Notes: generated by a model from the sequence alone, not told the origin. Shown: positions 8,402-16,623, numbered from the stretch's first letter. The stretch: 33,825 nucleotides of DNA from a bacterium (GCA_017403285.1 JAFQOI010000111.1:1-33825); one strand, 5' to 3'. Numbers and translations are program-made.

Positions 8402-8474
8402 GGGCGGTTAGCGCAGTTGGTAGCGCATCACATTGACATTGTGGGGGTCGCTGGTTCGAGTCCAGTACTGCCCA
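8402..8474 (+). tRNA. tRNA-Val (GAC)
   Basis: The 73-nt sequence folds into a full cloverleaf. The acceptor stem is GGGCGGT/ACTGCCC, with one G-U pair. The D-arm is GCGC/GCGC, and the anticodon stem is TCACA/TGTGG around the loop TTGACAT. The T-arm GCTGG/CCAGT carries the TTCGAGT loop, and the discriminator base is A. The anticodon is GAC, decoding GUC/GUU valine. CCA is not encoded (the sequence continues GTC). The upstream region has a weak TATGAT box at 8382-8387. Confidence 0.95.
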
Positions 8475-8571
8475 GTCTCTTTTAAAAATTTTGTAAATTT
8501 ATTTTTGAAAACTAACAAAAATTTTTTTTATAGGTTTTTATTCATTTGTAAGTAAAAGTAAAGGATATTTT

Positions 8572-9051
8572 ATGGAAGTTAATAACACTAGAATCAATCC
8601 AAGTACAGGCATTGCTGCAGGCATTGGCGCTGGTTTAATTGCTGATAAAGCGATTAAAATGAATCCTTATAAAGCGTGGACAAATTTTATTACTAACAAA
8701 CAAGCTGGTTTTGTTTTAAAACAAACTGCTAAAGATGTATTCCAAATAAATACAAATAAAAATATCATTGAAAAAGCAAATGGTGCTTTAATTAATTCAG
8801 ATGGTATTGCTAAAGCTTCTAAAAAAGGCTTGGAAAATCTTGCTAAACGTTTTAATTTAGCATTTAATGAAAGTTCTACATCACAAACAATTCTATCTGA
8901 ATTGCAATCTAAAACGGATGATGCTATGACATTATTTGCTAAAAAATGCAAAACAATGAGAACTTTCAACTTTGTAGCTCTTGGCGCAATTGCTTTTGGT
9001 CTTGCTACTGCAGTTATAAATAAATTTTCAAATAAAACTGAAAAAGTCTAA
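8572..9051 (+). CDS. Small protein with glycine-zipper and C-terminal membrane segments, function unknown
   Basis: I do not recognise a family for this 159-residue protein. Residues about 12-27 (STGIAAGIGAGLIADK) form a glycine-zipper-like hydrophobic helix. Residues about 131-149 (FNFVALGAIAFGLATAVI) form a likely C-terminal membrane anchor followed by a short basic/acidic tail. The middle is soluble and mostly helical, with many K, N and T residues. There is no signal peptide. An AAAGGA ribosome site lies about 8 bases before the ATG, and a strong intrinsic terminator follows, so it is probably monocistronic. The neighbouring glycogen synthase-like protein also ends in a small-residue-rich membrane segment, which hints at a related location, but that is speculation. 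Confidence 0.6.
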   Translation: MEVNNTRINPSTGIAAGIGAGLIADKAIKMNPYKAWTNFITNKQAGFVLKQTAKDVFQINTNKNIIEKANGALINSDGIAKASKKGLENLAKRFNLAFNESSTSQTILSELQSKTDDAMTLFAKKCKTMRTFNFVALGAIAFGLATAVINKFSNKTEKV

Positions 9052-9067
9052 GTTAAATTAATATACT

Positions 9068-9100
9068 AAAAAGCACCTTCAAAAATGAAGGTGCTTTTTT
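9068..9100 (+). terminator. Intrinsic terminator after the small membrane protein
   Basis: AAGCACCTTC (9071-9080) and GAAGGTGCTT (9087-9096) form a perfect 10-bp stem around a six-base loop, followed by a T-run. The A-run before the stem extends pairing and would let it act weakly on the other strand too. Confidence 0.9.
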
Positions 9101-9102
9101 AG

Positions 9103-9132
9103 TTAAAAAAGTTAACGAATTTTACATATAAT
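9103..9132 (+). promoter_or_regulatory. Candidate sigma70 promoter for the glycogen synthase-like gene
   Basis: TTAAAA (9103-9108) and a perfect TATAAT (9127-9132) are separated by 18 bases. Transcription would start near 9139, giving a leader of about 70 bases with an AGGAG site at 9193-9197, unusually far (13 bases) from the ATG. Confidence 0.5.
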
Positions 9133-9210
9133 ACCTATCATGTAACAATTTTTTTTATTTACAAGTTTTACGTTTAATGCATGTGTGTTTATAGGAGTTA
9201 AAATTCTGTT

Positions 9211-12114
9211 ATGAAAATTTCGGGTATAAATTCAAATATTCCAGTTTCTGCTCAAAAAAAAGTACAAAAAGCAAAAATAAATTCAAATAATTCTGCCAAA
9301 GCAGGTCGATACAATGTTATTTCTCTGTCAGAGTACATGGCTAGACCATTAAGTTTTAGGGGAAGAAATAAAGAACAAGCAATTTTTTACGGCGCTGAAG
9401 TTGCACCATTTTCTAAAGCAGGTGGTGTTGGCGTAGTAATGAAAGATTATGGCTTTTTGCTTGACCCTAAAGATGAAGTTGTTGTTTCTCCTTATTATAG
9501 GGCAGATGTTGATAAAGTTACTGGCGAAGTTACCCCTAAAATGAATGAAAATGGTGACTATATTTTAGAAACAGGAGATGGTCCGAAAGTTTTAGACCTA
9601 GTTGCAGAAAAAAATATGCAATGGGGTAATAGAAAAAACAATAAAATAATGCTTTTTAACTTAAGAGATGAAAAAGATAAAGTTCATTATTTTGTATTTG
9701 ACGATTCAACTGCTCATTATCCAAAACCATATGCAGGCGGTCAAGTTTATGCTTCCGGCTCTAAAGCAAAAACTAACGCTTGGAATGGAGACCCATACGC
9801 AAAAAACTCTAGAGCATTTGTTGAGCTTTTACCAGAATTGATAAATAGCAAAGAAGGTTTTAATCCTGCAACAATAGTTTGTTCTGATTCCCAAACTGCA
9901 TACACTCATGAATATATGGTTCAAAAAGCCGTATCAGACAAAGATTACGATGAAATTAAAACAACACATGTTGGACACAATTTAGGTTCGGGTTATTGTG
10001 GTGAAACATCTATGCAAAATATGTTTGTAAATTTAGGCGCTACTCCAGAACAGATTGAATTGATTGAGAAAGATCCAATGTATTCTCAAGGAATACTTGG
10101 TGATAAATATTTTGAACCATTTGTTTCAAATACACTTGATGCTACAGGTACGGCAAGTGCAACACAAATTGCGTTACATCACGCTAAAAATGGTTTTGTA
10201 AAATCTTTCAGTGTAGTTGCAGAAGATTATGCTCATGCATTAGCAACTAATCCACAAGCAGCATATAATATTTATTCTGATGTTAAGGAATTATATCATG
10301 ATGGCACTTTCAATGGTATTTTGAACCCATTAGAAGATGCTTCAATTGACCCAACTAAAGATTTACCAAATCCTCTTTATAATGTTGATTGTGAAGATAC
10401 AGACGGAACAGTGTTTGAGGCATTTGAAAAATATCCATCAGACGTAAATTTTGAAGAAATGCGTGCTATTAAAAATAGAAATAAATTAAGATTGTTAGAA
10501 AGATTTTCTGCAAAAGACATTTCTATTTTAACAGGTACAAAAGGAAGAAAGGCAAATATAAATCCTGAAGCTGATGGGGTTTATTCTGGTCCAATTATTA
10601 GAGAAGATTTACTCAAATTAGTAAAAGAAGGAAAAGGTGATCAAGTTCCGTTATTTATCAGTTGGGGAAGAATTGACACACAAAAAGGTCATGATATTTC
10701 TTTATCAGCATTTGAAAAATTTGCAAAAACTGAAGAAGGAAAAAATGCAATTTTTATTTTAGGTGCTGGACTTGATGGTGGTGCTGAGTCAAAAAGAATT
10801 GAAGCAAAATTAAAAGAACTTTTTGCTGACCCTGAGTTGCAAGGTAGAATAATTCACATTGATGGCTGGGCTCCGGCTTATGCTATGGCTAGTGCTTCAG
10901 ATGCTGCTGTATTTACTTCTAGATTTGAACCTTGTGGTTTAACCGATATTGAAGCAATGAAATATTATTGTAATCCAATTGTTGCAAATACACAGGGCTT
11001 TAAACAAAAGAATTTTGATCCAAGGAATCCTGATGAAGCTAAAAAAGCAACTTCATTTAAAACAACACACGAATTTGATTTGTTGAGCGAACAAGTTGAT
11101 AAAATTATTGATGCATACGTCAATAATAATGAAGATGCAAAAAAAGCAGTACAAGAAGAATTTCCAGTATTCTGGACAGAAGAAGATGGACAAAGAGTTT
11201 ATGATGACTCTGTATTTGTCAAATTTGCAGAAGAATATACTGAATTTATAGATGCAAAAAGTAAAGAATTATTGCTTGAAAGTACAGATGGTACACTGCC
11301 AGATAAATGGGATAATTGGGATGAATTATCAAAAGAATATTCTTTTAAATATGCTGGTTTCGCAAGGGATTTGAAAGATGCTGTTCTTGCTGCTGAAACT
11401 ACAGAGGCAATTAAACAATATGTATTGGCAAACAATGATACTAAATCTTTGATGTTTTCTAACTTAAAAAAATTAAATACTGGTTGGAAAGGTAATGCAG
11501 GGCTTCATCCAACGAATGAATCAAGTTATGAATTATATAGAAACAGACATTTGTTGAAAGATTACACTAAACCAACGAAAGAAGATGTAATTGCTAAAGA
11601 CGATAAGTTTATCACTGACAAAATGGAAGAAAGACAAACAGATGACTTAAAATATAGATTAAAAAAATACCTTCCAAGTGGAGTGGCAGTTGTGACAGCT
11701 CTTCTTGTAAATTTGAAAAAAACAAAAGATAATAAAAATCTTGAAATGCAATTTAATTCTAAAATTAAAGAATTAGAAACACAAATTGCAAACCATTCTC
11801 AAGAGTTAAAAGAACAAGCAACAAAGTATTCTCAAGAACTACAAAGTCAAGCGATGAAACTTGCTAAAGTTGGTAAGAAAAATATGATTATTGCTGGTGT
11901 TCTTTCCGCTGTCGCTGCTTCTGCAATAACAGTGGGGGTGCTTAAAAAAATTCAAAGCAAAAAGAAAACTTTATCTGAAGAAAACGAGGTTGTTGAAAAG
12001 AAAGAAATGGAGCAGTCAAAAGTTGAACAACCAAAAGTTGAAACTACTCCAGTTTCGATTGCTCAAACTCAATTAAAACCTGAATCTAAAGGTGTTTTTT
12101 CAGATTTTGTTTAA
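9211..12114 (+). CDS. glgA: Glycogen/starch synthase-like GT5 enzyme with long coiled-coil, membrane-associated C-terminal extension
   Basis: This 967-residue protein is twice the usual GlgA length (about 480). Residues about 56-600 are a GT5 glycosyltransferase. The nucleotide-sugar loop is SKAGGVGVV (68-76, compare KTGGLGDV). An NGILNP segment lies at 368-373, SWGRIDTQKG at 484-493, and the C-terminal signature SRFEPCGLTDIEAMKYY at 570-586 with the catalytic-site glutamate. The enzyme should add glucose from ADP- or UDP-glucose to an alpha-1,4-glucan. The usual HNxxxQG loop is altered to GHNLGSGY (255-262). The first 55 residues contain the PLSFRGRN tag (46-53). Residues about 600-815 are an unrecognised helical domain. 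They are followed by a short hydrophobic stretch (821-835), a coiled coil (about 840-888), a membrane helix (891-910) and a charged tail. Activity is probable; membrane tethering is inferred. Confidence 0.8.
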   Translation: MKISGINSNIPVSAQKKVQKAKINSNNSAKAGRYNVISLSEYMARPLSFRGRNKEQAIFYGAEVAPFSKAGGVGVVMKDYGFLLDPKDEVVVSPYYRADVDKVTGEVTPKMNENGDYILETGDGPKVLDLVAEKNMQWGNRKNNKIMLFNLRDEKDKVHYFVFDDSTAHYPKPYAGGQVYASGSKAKTNAWNGDPYAKNSRAFVELLPELINSKEGFNPATIVCSDSQTAYTHEYMVQKAVSDKDYDEIKTTHVGHNLGSGYCGETSMQNMFVNLGATPEQIELIEKDPMYSQGILGDKYFEPFVSNTLDATGTASATQIALHHAKNGFVKSFSVVAEDYAHALATNPQAAYNIYSDVKELYHDGTFNGILNPLEDASIDPTKDLPNPLYNVDCEDTDGTVFEAFEKYPSDVNFEEMRAIKNRNKLRLLERFSAKDISILTGTKGRKANINPEADGVYSGPIIREDLLKLVKEGKGDQVPLFISWGRIDTQKGHDISLSAFEKFAKTEEGKNAIFILGAGLDGGAESKRIEAKLKELFADPELQGRIIHIDGWAPAYAMASASDAAVFTSRFEPCGLTDIEAMKYYCNPIVANTQGFKQKNFDPRNPDEAKKATSFKTTHEFDLLSEQVDKIIDAYVNNNEDAKKAVQEEFPVFWTEEDGQRVYDDSVFVKFAEEYTEFIDAKSKELLLESTDGTLPDKWDNWDELSKEYSFKYAGFARDLKDAVLAAETTEAIKQYVLANNDTKSLMFSNLKKLNTGWKGNAGLHPTNESSYELYRNRHLLKDYTKPTKEDVIAKDDKFITDKMEERQTDDLKYRLKKYLPSGVAVVTALLVNLKKTKDNKNLEMQFNSKIKELETQIANHSQELKEQATKYSQELQSQAMKLAKVGKKNMIIAGVLSAVAASAITVGVLKKIQSKKKTLSEENEVVEKKEMEQSKVEQPKVETTPVSIAQTQLKPESKGVFSDFV

Positions 12115-12130
12115 AATTATTAGAAATTAA

Positions 12131-12164
12131 AAGAGGAGTTGGTGATAATACTAACTCCTCTTTT
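12131..12164 (+). terminator. Intrinsic terminator after the glycogen synthase-like gene
   Basis: GAGGAGTTGGT (12133-12143) pairs with ACTAACTCCTC (12150-12160), an 11-bp stem with one G-T pair and the loop GATAAT, followed by TTTT. Confidence 0.85.
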
Positions 12165-12266
12165 GTAATTAATAAGTAGTTAAAGTTAAATTTTGATAAA
12201 AAGAGATGTAGATACATGCTTTAGTTTATTATAGACCTACTTGTGTATAAAATAAGCAACAAAAAA

Positions 12267-12338
12267 TGGGCCCGGTAGGATTCGAACCTACGACCAAGGG
12301 ATTATGAGTCCCCTGCGCTACCGCTGCGCCACAAGCCC
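12267..12338 (-). tRNA. tRNA with CAT anticodon (elongator Met or Ile2)
   Basis: The reverse complement folds into a 72-nt cloverleaf. The acceptor stem is GGGCTTG/CGGGCCC, the D-arm GCGC/GCGC, and the anticodon stem GGGGA/TCCCT around the loop CTCATAA. The T-arm is GTAGG/CCTAC with TTCGAAT, and the discriminator is A. No CCA is encoded. It has a paired first base (G1-C72) and lacks the three consecutive G-C pairs next to the anticodon loop, so it is not the initiator. Whether the C34 is modified to lysidine (Ile2) cannot be decided from sequence alone. It lies 38 bp downstream of the ROK kinase gene on the same strand. Confidence 0.93.
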
Positions 12339-12376
12339 ATCAACATACTAAAGAATAACATCAACAGTTTTTAACG

Positions 12377-13345
12377 TCAAGAAAAATTTGTTCTGTACTC
12401 CTTTATCATTGCAGCACCAATTGCTCCAGCAAAATCGCCTAATCTTGCTCTGTCAAATTTTGTGCCTGACGATGCAATCTTTAATGTTCTTTCTTTTGTT
12501 AATTCTATTGTTCTTTCATAAAAATAATCTATTCCATTAATTAATCCACCACCTAAAACTATTTTTGATGGATTGTAAAAATTTATAATAGATGCTATTC
12601 CTGTTGCAAGATATGACGATGCTTCATCTAAAATTAATCTAGTAGTTTCATCATTGTTGCTTAGTGCTTTCCTTAGCATTGCTGTTTTTATTGGTTTGTT
12701 TTCTTTTATATAATTTGTAATGTCAGATTTCATGCCTTTGTTTAATTCTTCAATTATCCTTTTTTCTATTGCTAATCTTGATGCGTATGCCTCAAGACAA
12801 CCATTAGCACCACATCCGCATTTTCTTCCATTATACTCAATGATTATATGTCCAATCTCTCCAGCATTGCCTGTTGCACCGTGTCTGATTTTTCCATCTT
12901 GTACAATGCAAGAGCCAACACCTGTTCCAACAAATATGCAGATAAAATCCTTTTCATCTTTACCACCACCGAATAAGATTTCTGCAACTGCTGCAACTTC
13001 TACATCATTACCAAGAAAAACTGTTTTATTAAATTCTTTTTCTAGTATTTCTTTTATATTTAAATTCTCAATTCCAATATTAGGTGCATTTATGATGATG
13101 CCTTTTTCCCTATTTGTCTGACCTGCTGCTCCAATACCGATTGAATCTATTTCTGAAATATCTTTTTGTGCTTCGTTTAAAACTTCTTTTATTGATTTGA
13201 TAATTTTTCTAATTATCTTTTCTTCGCTTTTATTTCTTTTTGTTTTTATTTTTGTATAGCACAAAACTTCACCTGTCGTGTTGTCTACTATTGCGGTTAA
13301 TATTTTTGTTCCACCTAAATCTATGCCGATAGAATACTTATTCAT
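12377..13345 (-). CDS. ROK-family sugar kinase, probably glucokinase
   Basis: This 322-residue protein has the full ROK layout. The phosphate-binding motif DLGGTK is at 9-14 and the catalytic aspartate sits in FLGNDVEVAA. The glucose-binding EIGH follows, then the zinc-binding ROK signature GRKCGCGANGCLEAYAS with three cysteines. The C-terminal ATP-binding segment is IVLGGGLI. It would phosphorylate glucose with ATP in the cytoplasm, feeding glycolysis or glucose-1-phosphate and glycogen synthesis. The length and the EIGH/CGCGANGCLE combination favour glucokinase over N-acetylglucosamine or N-acetylmannosamine kinase, but substrate choice in this family is hard to read. The ROK repressor's N-terminal DNA-binding domain is absent. 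An AGAGGA site precedes the ATG. The glycogen synthase-like gene on the other strand is its near neighbour. Confidence 0.85.
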   Translation of the reverse strand: MNKYSIGIDLGGTKILTAIVDNTTGEVLCYTKIKTKRNKSEEKIIRKIIKSIKEVLNEAQKDISEIDSIGIGAAGQTNREKGIIINAPNIGIENLNIKEILEKEFNKTVFLGNDVEVAAVAEILFGGGKDEKDFICIFVGTGVGSCIVQDGKIRHGATGNAGEIGHIIIEYNGRKCGCGANGCLEAYASRLAIEKRIIEELNKGMKSDITNYIKENKPIKTAMLRKALSNNDETTRLILDEASSYLATGIASIINFYNPSKIVLGGGLINGIDYFYERTIELTKERTLKIASSGTKFDRARLGDFAGAIGAAMIKEYRTNFS

Positions 13346-13405
13346 AGAATAATCCTCTTTATTCTAATTATAACATTTTTTATAAAATTAAATTAAAAAT
13401 ATAGG

Positions 13406-13434
13406 TTTAAATCATGGGACAAATAGGGTATAAT
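13406..13434 (+). promoter_or_regulatory. Candidate sigma70 promoter for hpf
   Basis: TTTAAA (13406-13411) and a perfect TATAAT (13429-13434) are spaced by 17 bases. The predicted start near 13441 leaves a short leader with GGAGG at 13453-13457, six bases before the ATG. Confidence 0.65.
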
Positions 13435-13463
13435 ATCTAAGTACACATTTATGGAGGCAATAT

Positions 13464-13817
13464 ATGCGCATTACAGTTAAAGGGCGTAACATTGAAATTA
13501 CTGATCCTATCAGAGCTTATGCAGAGGAAAAAATTGGAAAAGTTATCAATCACTACGATCAAATCCAATCCATTGAGGTAGTATTGAACGTAATTAAAAA
13601 TCCTTCTGTTGCATTAAGCCATACTGCTGAGGTCTTGTGTAAATTTACTTCTGGCTCTGTCAAGGCGGAAGAAAGTGCAGAAACTATGTATGCAAGTATT
13701 GATTTGGTTTCTGATAAATTAAATCGACAAGTTAAAAAGTTTAAAGAAAAACAAATTTCTGGTTCAAAAAATGCTTCAATTAGAACAGATGCACCTGAAG
13801 AAAAAGAAGAAGAATAA
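13464..13817 (+). CDS. hpf: Ribosome hibernation-promoting factor, short form
   Basis: This 117-residue protein matches the HPF/RaiA (S30AE) family along its length. It begins MRITVKGRNIEITDPIRAYAEEKIGK and continues with the basic segment SDKLNRQVKKFKEK of the second helix. The beta-alpha-beta-beta-beta-alpha fold binds the 30S subunit at the tRNA/mRNA channel and silences ribosomes in stationary phase. It lacks the roughly 60-residue C-terminal dimerisation domain of the long HPF (LrtA) usual in Cyanobacteria and Firmicutes. It ends instead in a short acidic tail, so it should act as a short HPF. It has its own promoter and terminator and no operon partner, which fits growth-phase control. 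Confidence 0.92.
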   Translation: MRITVKGRNIEITDPIRAYAEEKIGKVINHYDQIQSIEVVLNVIKNPSVALSHTAEVLCKFTSGSVKAEESAETMYASIDLVSDKLNRQVKKFKEKQISGSKNASIRTDAPEEKEEE

Positions 13818-13833
13818 TCAAGTTATTCACAAT

Positions 13834-13859
13834 AAAAAGCCCCTGTTGGGGCTTTTTTT
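13834..13859. terminator. Bidirectional terminator between hpf and leuD
   Basis: AAAAAGCCCC and GGGGCTTTTT (13834-13843 and 13848-13857) form a perfect stem with the loop TGTT. T-runs lie on both strands, and the leuD stop codon directly abuts it, so it serves both convergent genes. Confidence 0.9.
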
Positions 13860-14349
13860 AATTTAATAATTTCCCTTTTGTGTAATTTATTAACCCATTT
13901 GAATTTATAATTTTTTGTATTTCAGGAGGGAACTCTGCACTTTTATATTCTTTGTTTGTTGTGAGGTTTTTAATAACTCCTGTTGATAAATCACATTCAA
14001 GAATATTATCTTTCTCACATTCGTTTGGAAGATCGCTATTTTCCATTATTGCTAGCCCAATATTAAGTGCATTCCTGTAAAAAATTCTTGCAAAGCTTTT
14101 TGCAATTACAAGGCTAACTCCGGATGCTTTAATCGCGATTGGAGCATGTTCTCTCGAACTTCCACATCCAAAGTTTTCTCCTGCAACTATAATATCACCT
14201 GCTTTGACTTCTTTTGCAAAAGATAAATCTATATCTTCCATGCAATGCTTTGCTAATTCTTCGTGTGATGATGTATTTAAATATCTTGCTGGAATAATTA
14301 CATCAGTATCAATATTGTCAGCGTACTTCCAAACTTTTCCTTTTATCAT
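13858..14349 (-). CDS. leuD: 3-isopropylmalate dehydratase small subunit
   Basis: This 163-residue protein is the swivel-domain small subunit of the aconitase-superfamily isomerase that converts 2- to 3-isopropylmalate in leucine synthesis. It needs the Fe-S large subunit LeuC, which is not in this window. Diagnostic motifs are [15 protein letters not shown] (11-25), whose YL pair lies in the substrate-specificity loop, and [14 protein letters not shown] (57-70). The length and sequence match the short archaeal/clostridial/cyanobacterial LeuD type and not the roughly 200-residue E. coli type. A paralogue acting on homoaconitate or methylmalate is possible but less likely. It stands alone here, convergent with hpf and divergent from the winged-helix gene. 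Confidence 0.87.
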   Translation of the reverse strand: MIKGKVWKYADNIDTDVIIPARYLNTSSHEELAKHCMEDIDLSFAKEVKAGDIIVAGENFGCGSSREHAPIAIKASGVSLVIAKSFARIFYRNALNIGLAIMENSDLPNECEKDNILECDLSTGVIKNLTTNKEYKSAEFPPEIQKIINSNGLINYTKGKLLN

Positions 14350-14443
14350 TTTGACTTTACAACCTTTATTATCTGTTCTATACTTTAATTATACATTTAC
14401 ATGTCTGAAATGTTAATAGCACTCACATGAAAAGGAGAATTTA

Positions 14444-14641
14444 ATGATGGAAATGATCGGTGAAACAGCTGGACAAATTTGGAACTATTTAAATGAAAAT
14501 GGTGAATCAACTATTGCAAAAATGAAAAAAGATTTAGATCTTAAATCAAATTTTGCTGAACTTGGTCTTGGCTGGTTGGCAAGAGAAGGCAAAGTTGAAA
14601 TGTCTAAAAAAGGCACTTCTACTAATGTTAGATTAGTATAG
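14444..14641 (+). CDS. Small winged-helix domain protein (DUF2582-like)
   Basis: This 65-residue protein forms one winged helix-turn-helix unit. The first helix is GETAGQIWNYLNENG, the second is STIAKMKKDLDLK, and the recognition helix and wing are FAELGLGWLAREGKVEMSKKG. It matches the small DUF2582 family, stand-alone winged helices of unknown role that could bind DNA or proteins. AGGAG at 14433-14437 fits either of two adjacent ATGs (14444 or 14447). A clear terminator follows 20 bases after the stop. The next gene, tyrS, has no evident functional link. Confidence 0.82.
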   Translation: MMEMIGETAGQIWNYLNENGESTIAKMKKDLDLKSNFAELGLGWLAREGKVEMSKKGTSTNVRLV

Positions 14642-14660
14642 TTTTGCTGTGAAAAAGTTT

Positions 14661-14686
14661 AAGTCCGGCATTGTCCGGACTTTTTT
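14661..14686 (+). terminator. Intrinsic terminator between the winged-helix gene and tyrS
   Basis: AAGTCCGG (14661-14668) pairs with CCGGACTT (14675-14682) around a six-base loop, followed by a six-base T-run. It separates the small gene from the tyrS-cysE unit. Confidence 0.9.
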
Positions 14687-14718
14687 AATATTGAATCAAC
14701 AACAAAAGGAACAGGTTA

Positions 14719-15942
14719 ATGGAAACAGTTGCAATCAAAAGAGAATATCTAGAACAAGCAGAATTATTGGCAAGAGGAGCAGAAGTTCTTCCTGGTGGTA
14801 TTGAAGAATTAGCGTTAAAATTACAAAAGTCTAAAGAAGAAAATAAACCTCTTCGTATTAAACTTGGGATGGATCCTTCTAGACCTGATTTGCATTTAGG
14901 ACATACTGTTGTTCTTAGAAAAGTTAAAAAATTTCAAGAATTAGGACATAAAATTATTCTTATTGTCGGTGGTGCTACGGGTATGATTGGTGATCCGTCA
15001 GGCAAATCAGATACTCGTCCAAGTCTTACAAAAGATCAAGTTGAAGCTAATGCTAAAACTTATTTTGAACAAATTTCAAAAGTTGTTGATGTTGATAATG
15101 CTGAAGTTGTAAATAATGCTGATTGGTTATATAACCTTAATTTTATTGATATGATTAAATTGGCATCAAAAGTTACTGTTGCTCAGATGATGACAAGAGA
15201 TGATTTCGCTAAAAGATATGCTGAAAATCGTCCTATTTCAATTCATGAATTTTTCTATCCCTTAATGCAAGCATACGATTCTGTAGTTGTTGATGCTGAT
15301 ATAGAATTTGGTGGAACAGATCAAAGATTTAATAATCTTTTAGGTCGTGATATACAATCTGCCTACGGGAAAGAAAATCCTCAAATGGTAATTTTATTAC
15401 CGCTTCTTGAAGGTACTGATGGTGTTATGAAAATGTCTAAATCATATCCTCAACATTGCATTAGTCTTACAGATCATCCAAGTGATATGTATGGGAAGTT
15501 AATGTCTATTTCTGATAACTTAATTACAAAATATTTTGCTCTTTTAACTGATATTTCTGCTTCTGATTTAAAGCAATTGGAAGAAGATATAAAAACAGTT
15601 AACCCAAGGGATTTAAAAATGAAACTTGCTTATACAATTACAAAAATGTATAACGGTGAAAATGCAGCAAATGTTGCACAGGAAAACTTTGTAAAAGTTG
15701 TTCAAAATAAAGAAATTCCTGATGATATTCCTGAAGTGAAAATAACTGATAATATTTCTTTGATAGATTTTATTTCAAATTTTGACAAATCTTTATCTAG
15801 AGGAGAAATAAAAAGACTTGCTGCTTCAGGTGCATTGAAAGTTAATTCTGAAAAACAACCTAATCCAGCATTTATGTTAGAAGTGTCAGCATTGCCTGTT
15901 GTAGTTCAATATGGCAAAAGAAAATACATAAAAGGTGTGTAA
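14719..15942 (+). CDS. tyrS: Tyrosyl-tRNA synthetase
   Basis: This 407-residue class I synthetase attaches tyrosine to tRNA-Tyr in the cytoplasm. The HIGH-type motif is HLGH at 59-62 in GMDPSRPDLHLGHTV, and the KMSKS loop is exact at 238-242. The tyrosine pocket segment FYPLMQAYDSVVVDADIEFGGTDQRFN is also present. The C-terminal 60 residues (SRGEIKRLAASGALKVN) form the S4 RNA-binding domain. The length and sequence are those of the roughly 400-residue TyrS subgroup. The leader is only 32 bases from the preceding terminator, too short for a T-box. cysE follows after three bases, so the two are cotranscribed. Confidence 0.95.
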   Translation: METVAIKREYLEQAELLARGAEVLPGGIEELALKLQKSKEENKPLRIKLGMDPSRPDLHLGHTVVLRKVKKFQELGHKIILIVGGATGMIGDPSGKSDTRPSLTKDQVEANAKTYFEQISKVVDVDNAEVVNNADWLYNLNFIDMIKLASKVTVAQMMTRDDFAKRYAENRPISIHEFFYPLMQAYDSVVVDADIEFGGTDQRFNNLLGRDIQSAYGKENPQMVILLPLLEGTDGVMKMSKSYPQHCISLTDHPSDMYGKLMSISDNLITKYFALLTDISASDLKQLEEDIKTVNPRDLKMKLAYTITKMYNGENAANVAQENFVKVVQNKEIPDDIPEVKITDNISLIDFISNFDKSLSRGEIKRLAASGALKVNSEKQPNPAFMLEVSALPVVVQYGKRKYIKGV

Positions 15943-15945
15943 TTA

Positions 15946-16605
15946 ATGCGTTTGATAAAAAAAGTATTTTCTCAAATCAAAGAAGATATTAAAACTATTT
16001 ATGATAAAGATCCTGCGGCAGAAAATATTCTAGAAGTATTGTTTTGCTACCCAGGACTTCACGCTTTAATCGCTCATAGAGTTGCTCATAAATTGAATTA
16101 TTGGAAAATACCATTAATTCCAAGAGCAATTTCTAATATTTCTAGATTTTTTACAGGAATAGAAATTCACCCTGCTGCCAGAATAGGAAGAAGGTTTTTT
16201 ATCGATCATGGTATGGGGGTTGTGATTGGCGCAACAACAATAATTGGTGATGATGTTCTTCTCTATCAAGGTGTTACCTTGGGAGGGACTGGAAATGAAC
16301 ATGGAAAAAGACACCCAACTTTAGGTAATAATATAGTAGTTGGCGCTGGTTCGAAAGTTCTTGGTAATATTACTATTGGTGATAACTCTAGAATTGGCGC
16401 TGGTTCTGTTGTGATTGATGACGTTCCTGAAAACTCAACTGTAATTGGTGTGCCAGGCAGAGTAGTTAAACAAAAACTTATGATACAAGGGCAGTTAATG
16501 CATAATAGAATTCCAGACCCTGTTACTTGTCAATTGAATAGATTAAAATATGAAATGGAAGACGTTAAAGAACAAATTCAAGAAATAAAAAAAGGTGGAA
16601 ATTAA
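15946..16605 (+). CDS. cysE: Serine O-acetyltransferase
   Basis: This 219-residue enzyme makes O-acetylserine from serine and acetyl-CoA, the first step of cysteine synthesis. The left-handed beta-helix hexapeptide repeats run through residues about 75-185. The catalytic region is GIEIHPAARIGRRFFIDHGMG, with H75 and H88, and the acetyl-CoA-binding part is GVTLGGTG. The C-terminal tail is long, charged and probably helical. The short N-terminal helical domain matches the Bacillus/cyanobacterial type more than the 273-residue E. coli form. It begins three bases after the tyrS stop with no room for its own promoter. Its stop codon falls inside the loop of the terminator hairpin. Confidence 0.93.
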   Translation: MRLIKKVFSQIKEDIKTIYDKDPAAENILEVLFCYPGLHALIAHRVAHKLNYWKIPLIPRAISNISRFFTGIEIHPAARIGRRFFIDHGMGVVIGATTIIGDDVLLYQGVTLGGTGNEHGKRHPTLGNNIVVGAGSKVLGNITIGDNSRIGAGSVVIDDVPENSTVIGVPGRVVKQKLMIQGQLMHNRIPDPVTCQLNRLKYEMEDVKEQIQEIKKGGN

Positions 16606-16617
16606 ATCCACTTTTTT
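16589..16617. terminator. Terminator overlapping the end of cysE
   Basis: The stem AAAAAGGTGGA (16589-16599) pairs with TCCACTTTTTT (16607-16617), with one G-T pair. The seven-base loop contains the cysE TAA (16603-16605). The T-run, and the matching A-run on the other strand, would also serve the convergent chrA pair. Confidence 0.75.
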
Positions 16618-16623
16618 ATTGAT

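Noticed and set aside
14417-14424. TAGCACTC resembling half of a CIRCE (HrcA) operator upstream of the winged-helix gene.
   Set aside because: The inverted half GAGTGCTA is absent, and no chaperone gene follows.
14642-14718. T-box riboswitch ahead of tyrS.
   Set aside because: Only 32 bases separate the preceding terminator from the ATG, and the hairpin there is a plain terminator for the upstream gene.
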